Origin: Tannerella sp.
GTDB taxonomy: Bacteria; Bacteroidota; Bacteroidia; Bacteroidales; Tannerellaceae
Reading direction: 5' to 3'
Length of the DNA stretch: 8,948 nucleotides
NCBI GenBank assembly: GCA_031282485.1
Contig: JAITDQ010000063.1
Span: 1 to 8,948 of the forward strand
Under the pieces are notes generated by a model that was not told the DNA's origin, ran no database searches, and was given only the letters and a program-made list of their open reading frames with translations. Positions 6,725 to 8,948 of this stretch are shown here, piece by piece. A program made the translations under genes and the position numbers. Each line of letters opens with the position of its first letter. Position 1 is the first letter of the stretch.

Positions 6725-8948
6725 ATGCAAAAGAATCTCGTTATCGTCGAGTCGCCCGCAAAAGCGAAAACCATTGAGAAGTTTTTGGGGAAGGACTATA
6801 AAGTAATGTCAAGCTACGGCCACATCCGTGATTTGAAGCCAAAAGACTTCAGTATTGACATAGAACATGAGTATACGCCGGAGTATGTAATACCGGCGGA
6901 TAAGAAAAAATTGGTTTCGGATCTGAAAAAGGAATCTTCGTCGGCAACCGAAATACTTCTCGCTTCCGATGAAGACCGTGAAGGGGAGGCTATCGCGTGG
7001 CATCTGTCCGAGGTGCTCGAACTTAAGCCGGACAACACGAAACGCATCGTTTTCCATGAAATTACCAAAACGGCGATTCTCAATGCGCTGAAAAGTCCGC
7101 GGGGTATCGACCTGAACCTCGTGAATGCACAACAGGCTCGCCGCGTGCTCGACCGTATCGTCGGCTTCGAAATGTCCCCTATTCTCTGGCGCAAAGTGAA
7201 ACCGGCTTTATCCGCCGGGCGCGTACAGTCCGTAGCGGTACGCCTGATTGTCGAACGCGAACGGGAAATAAATAATTTCGAAACCGAAGCTTCATACCGT
7301 TTGGCCGCTACGTTCGTTTTGCCGGACGGGACGACGTTGCTTAACGCAAAATTAAACAGACGGCTCAAAGACAAAAAGGAGGCCATGTCGTTTCTGGAGT
7401 CATGTAAAGGGGCGGATTTTTCCATTGAAGACATAACGACCAAGCCGGTAAAAAAATCCCCGGCTCCTCCGTTCACCACTTCTACGCTCCAGCAGGAAGC
7501 CGCCCGCAAACTTGGTTTTTCGGTGACGCATACCATGAGGATTGCACAACGCCTGTACGAATCGGGATACATCACCTACATGCGTACCGATTCGGTCAAC
7601 CTGAGCAGTCTGGCGCTGAACGCCTGCAAGGATACAATCACCGCTTCATACGGCGAAAAATATTATAAATTCTGCCAGTATCAGACCAAAAGCAAAGGTG
7701 CACAGGAAGCTCACGAAGCGATTCGCCCGACATACATGAGTGCGCCGGAGATAAACGGGAACGTACAGGAAAAAAGACTGTACGACCTCATCTTCAAGCG
7801 TACCGTCGCAAGCCAAATGGCCGAAGCCGAACTCGAACGTACCATAATATCCATTAAAATAAACAACCATGAGGAGGAACGGTTTATCGCTTCGGGCGAA
7901 ATCATCACCTTCGACGGTTTCCTGCATGTTTATATGGAAAGTCCCGACGAAGACAGCGAGAACGAACAGGAGAACGGCCTCCTGCCGCCGGTGAAGAAAA
8001 ACGATGATCTTTCGCTGAAAGATATTGTCGCCACGGAGCGATTCACGCAACGTCCACCAAGATATACGGAAGCAAGTCTGGTACACCGTCTCGAGGAACT
8101 GGGAATCGGGCGCCCGTCCACCTACGCCCCAATCATACAGACGGTGCAAAACCGCGAATATGTAGTACGCGGAGACCGGGAAGGCGTCGAGCGCAAATAC
8201 AATATACTGACGCTTCAAAACGGAATCATCTCCGATATGGATAAAACGGAAACCGTCGGGGCTGACCGCAACAAGCTGACGCCTACGGATATCGGCATGG
8301 TGGTAAACGATTTCCTGATGGAATATTTCCCGAATATTCTGGATTATAATTTCACGGCGAACGTCGAGAAAGAGTTCGATGCCATAGCGGAAGGTACGCT
8401 GGAATGGACGAAGGCGATGAATAGATTTTACAAGGTGTTTCATCCGATTGTCGAGGCGGCATCGTCCGTAAAGACGGAACACAAGGTCGGCGAGCGCGAA
8501 CTGGGCATAGATCCCGGAAGCGGCAGGCCTGTCTTCGTCAAAATCGGACGTTACGGCCCTGTTGTGCAAATCGGCCTGGCAAATCCTAACGACAAGACGG
8601 ACAAGCCGCAGTTTGCGCCCTTGATGAAAGGCATGTCTATCGAAACTATCACGCTCGCCGAAGCGCTGAAACTCTTCGAACTCCCGCGTACGATAGGCGA
8701 ATACGAAGGGGAAGATATGGTGGCCGGCATAGGCCGTTTCGGCCCGTTTATCAGGCATAACGGGACGTTTATCTCGATACCTAAAACGATGAATCCCGTC
8801 AGCATAACGCCGGAAGAAGCAATAACGCTTATCGAAGATAAACGAAAAAAAGAACAGGAACGCCAGCTCAAGACGTTTAAGGAAGATGCGGACATGGAAA
8901 TTTTAAACGGGAAATACGGCCCATACATTACTTACAAAGGCAGCAACT
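6725..8948 (+). CDS. topA: DNA topoisomerase I (type IA), 3' end beyond the window
   Basis: The enzyme relaxes negative supercoils by cutting one strand through a 5'-phosphotyrosine link. The window contains 741 codons with no stop, so the gene is cut by the right edge. The Toprim domain opens with VIVESPAKAKTIEKFLG, including Glu9, and has its acidic triad in SDEDREGE (Asp82, Asp84, Glu86). SAGRVQS (163-169), PPFTTSTLQQ (248-257), the catalytic motif YITYMRTDS (282-290, with Tyr285 as nucleophile), EAHEAIRP (His330, Arg334) and GIGRPSTYAPI (460-470) are all intact. After about residue 589 come three topoisomerase C-terminal repeats, with cores IGRYGP (607-612), IGRFGP (669-674) and NGKYGP (728-733). 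No Cys4 zinc ribbon of the E. coli type appears in the visible part. The ATG follows a -7 box closely and starts directly at the conserved Toprim strand, so the start is well supported. The gene is divergent from valS. Confidence 0.97.
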   Translation, partial: MQKNLVIVESPAKAKTIEKFLGKDYKVMSSYGHIRDLKPKDFSIDIEHEYTPEYVIPADKKKLVSDLKKESSSATEILLASDEDREGEAIAWHLSEVLELKPDNTKRIVFHEITKTAILNALKSPRGIDLNLVNAQQARRVLDRIVGFEMSPILWRKVKPALSAGRVQSVAVRLIVEREREINNFETEASYRLAATFVLPDGTTLLNAKLNRRLKDKKEAMSFLESCKGADFSIEDITTKPVKKSPAPPFTTSTLQQEAARKLGFSVTHTMRIAQRLYESGYITYMRTDSVNLSSLALNACKDTITASYGEKYYKFCQYQTKSKGAQEAHEAIRPTYMSAPEINGNVQEKRLYDLIFKRTVASQMAEAELERTIISIKINNHEEERFIASGEIITFDGFLHVYMESPDEDSENEQENGLLPPVKKNDDLSLKDIVATERFTQRPPRYTEASLVHRLEELGIGRPSTYAPIIQTVQNREYVVRGDREGVERKYNILTLQNGIISDMDKTETVGADRNKLTPTDIGMVVNDFLMEYFPNILDYNFTANVEKEFDAIAEGTLEWTKAMNRFYKVFHPIVEAASSVKTEHKVGERELGIDPGSGRPVFVKIGRYGPVVQIGLANPNDKTDKPQFAPLMKGMSIETITLAEALKLFELPRTIGEYEGEDMVAGIGRFGPFIRHNGTFISIPKTMNPVSITPEEAITLIEDKRKKEQERQLKTFKEDADMEILNGKYGPYITYKGSN

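Noticed and set aside
6814..7575. Minus-strand open frame of 253 codons antisense to the 5' part of topA
   Set aside because: The plus strand here encodes the Toprim and core motifs of topoisomerase I. The antisense product is Ser/Arg-rich shadow sequence.
7646..8758. Long minus-strand open frame (370 codons) antisense to topA
   Set aside because: It overlaps the intact topA reading frame, including the DNA-binding core and the C-terminal repeats, and resembles no known protein.

Overview
The window looks like chromosomal DNA from a Bacteroidota (probably Bacteroidales) bacterium of roughly balanced G+C. The evidence is two promoters with the Bacteroidota-type -7 box (TAnnTTTG) between valS and topA, two lipoproteins with short signal peptides ending in a lipobox cysteine, a protein resembling the Bacteroidota family DUF6340, and A/T-rich leaders without strong Shine-Dalgarno sequences. 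I cannot name genus or species.

Layout. Positions 1-409 hold no convincing gene. They contain a roughly 140-bp nested palindromic element and then a tandem array of 42-bp units. From 410 to 6622 four genes lie on the minus strand. In transcription order they are valS (valyl-tRNA synthetase), a Tat-signal TIM-barrel protein of the sugar phosphate isomerase/epimerase type, a DUF6340-like lipoprotein, and a GH30 glycoside hydrolase lipoprotein. A 102-bp AT-rich region with two back-to-back promoters separates valS from topA (DNA topoisomerase I), which runs on the plus strand off the right edge of the window.

How the genes relate. valS and topA are housekeeping genes that share a divergent promoter region. 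The three smaller minus-strand genes all encode exported proteins. The TIM-barrel protein and the GH30 enzyme could both act on carbohydrate, but there is no SusC/SusD pair, sulfatase or regulator beside them, so this is not a recognisable polysaccharide utilisation locus. A GC-rich hairpin between the TIM-barrel gene and the DUF6340-like gene may split the minus-strand run into two transcription units. The DUF6340-like and GH30 genes are only 41 bp apart and are probably co-transcribed.

I found no CRISPR array, tRNA, rRNA, transposase, phage gene or defence system, and nothing that amounts to a new multi-gene system. The least explained material is the repeat-bearing region at the left edge.
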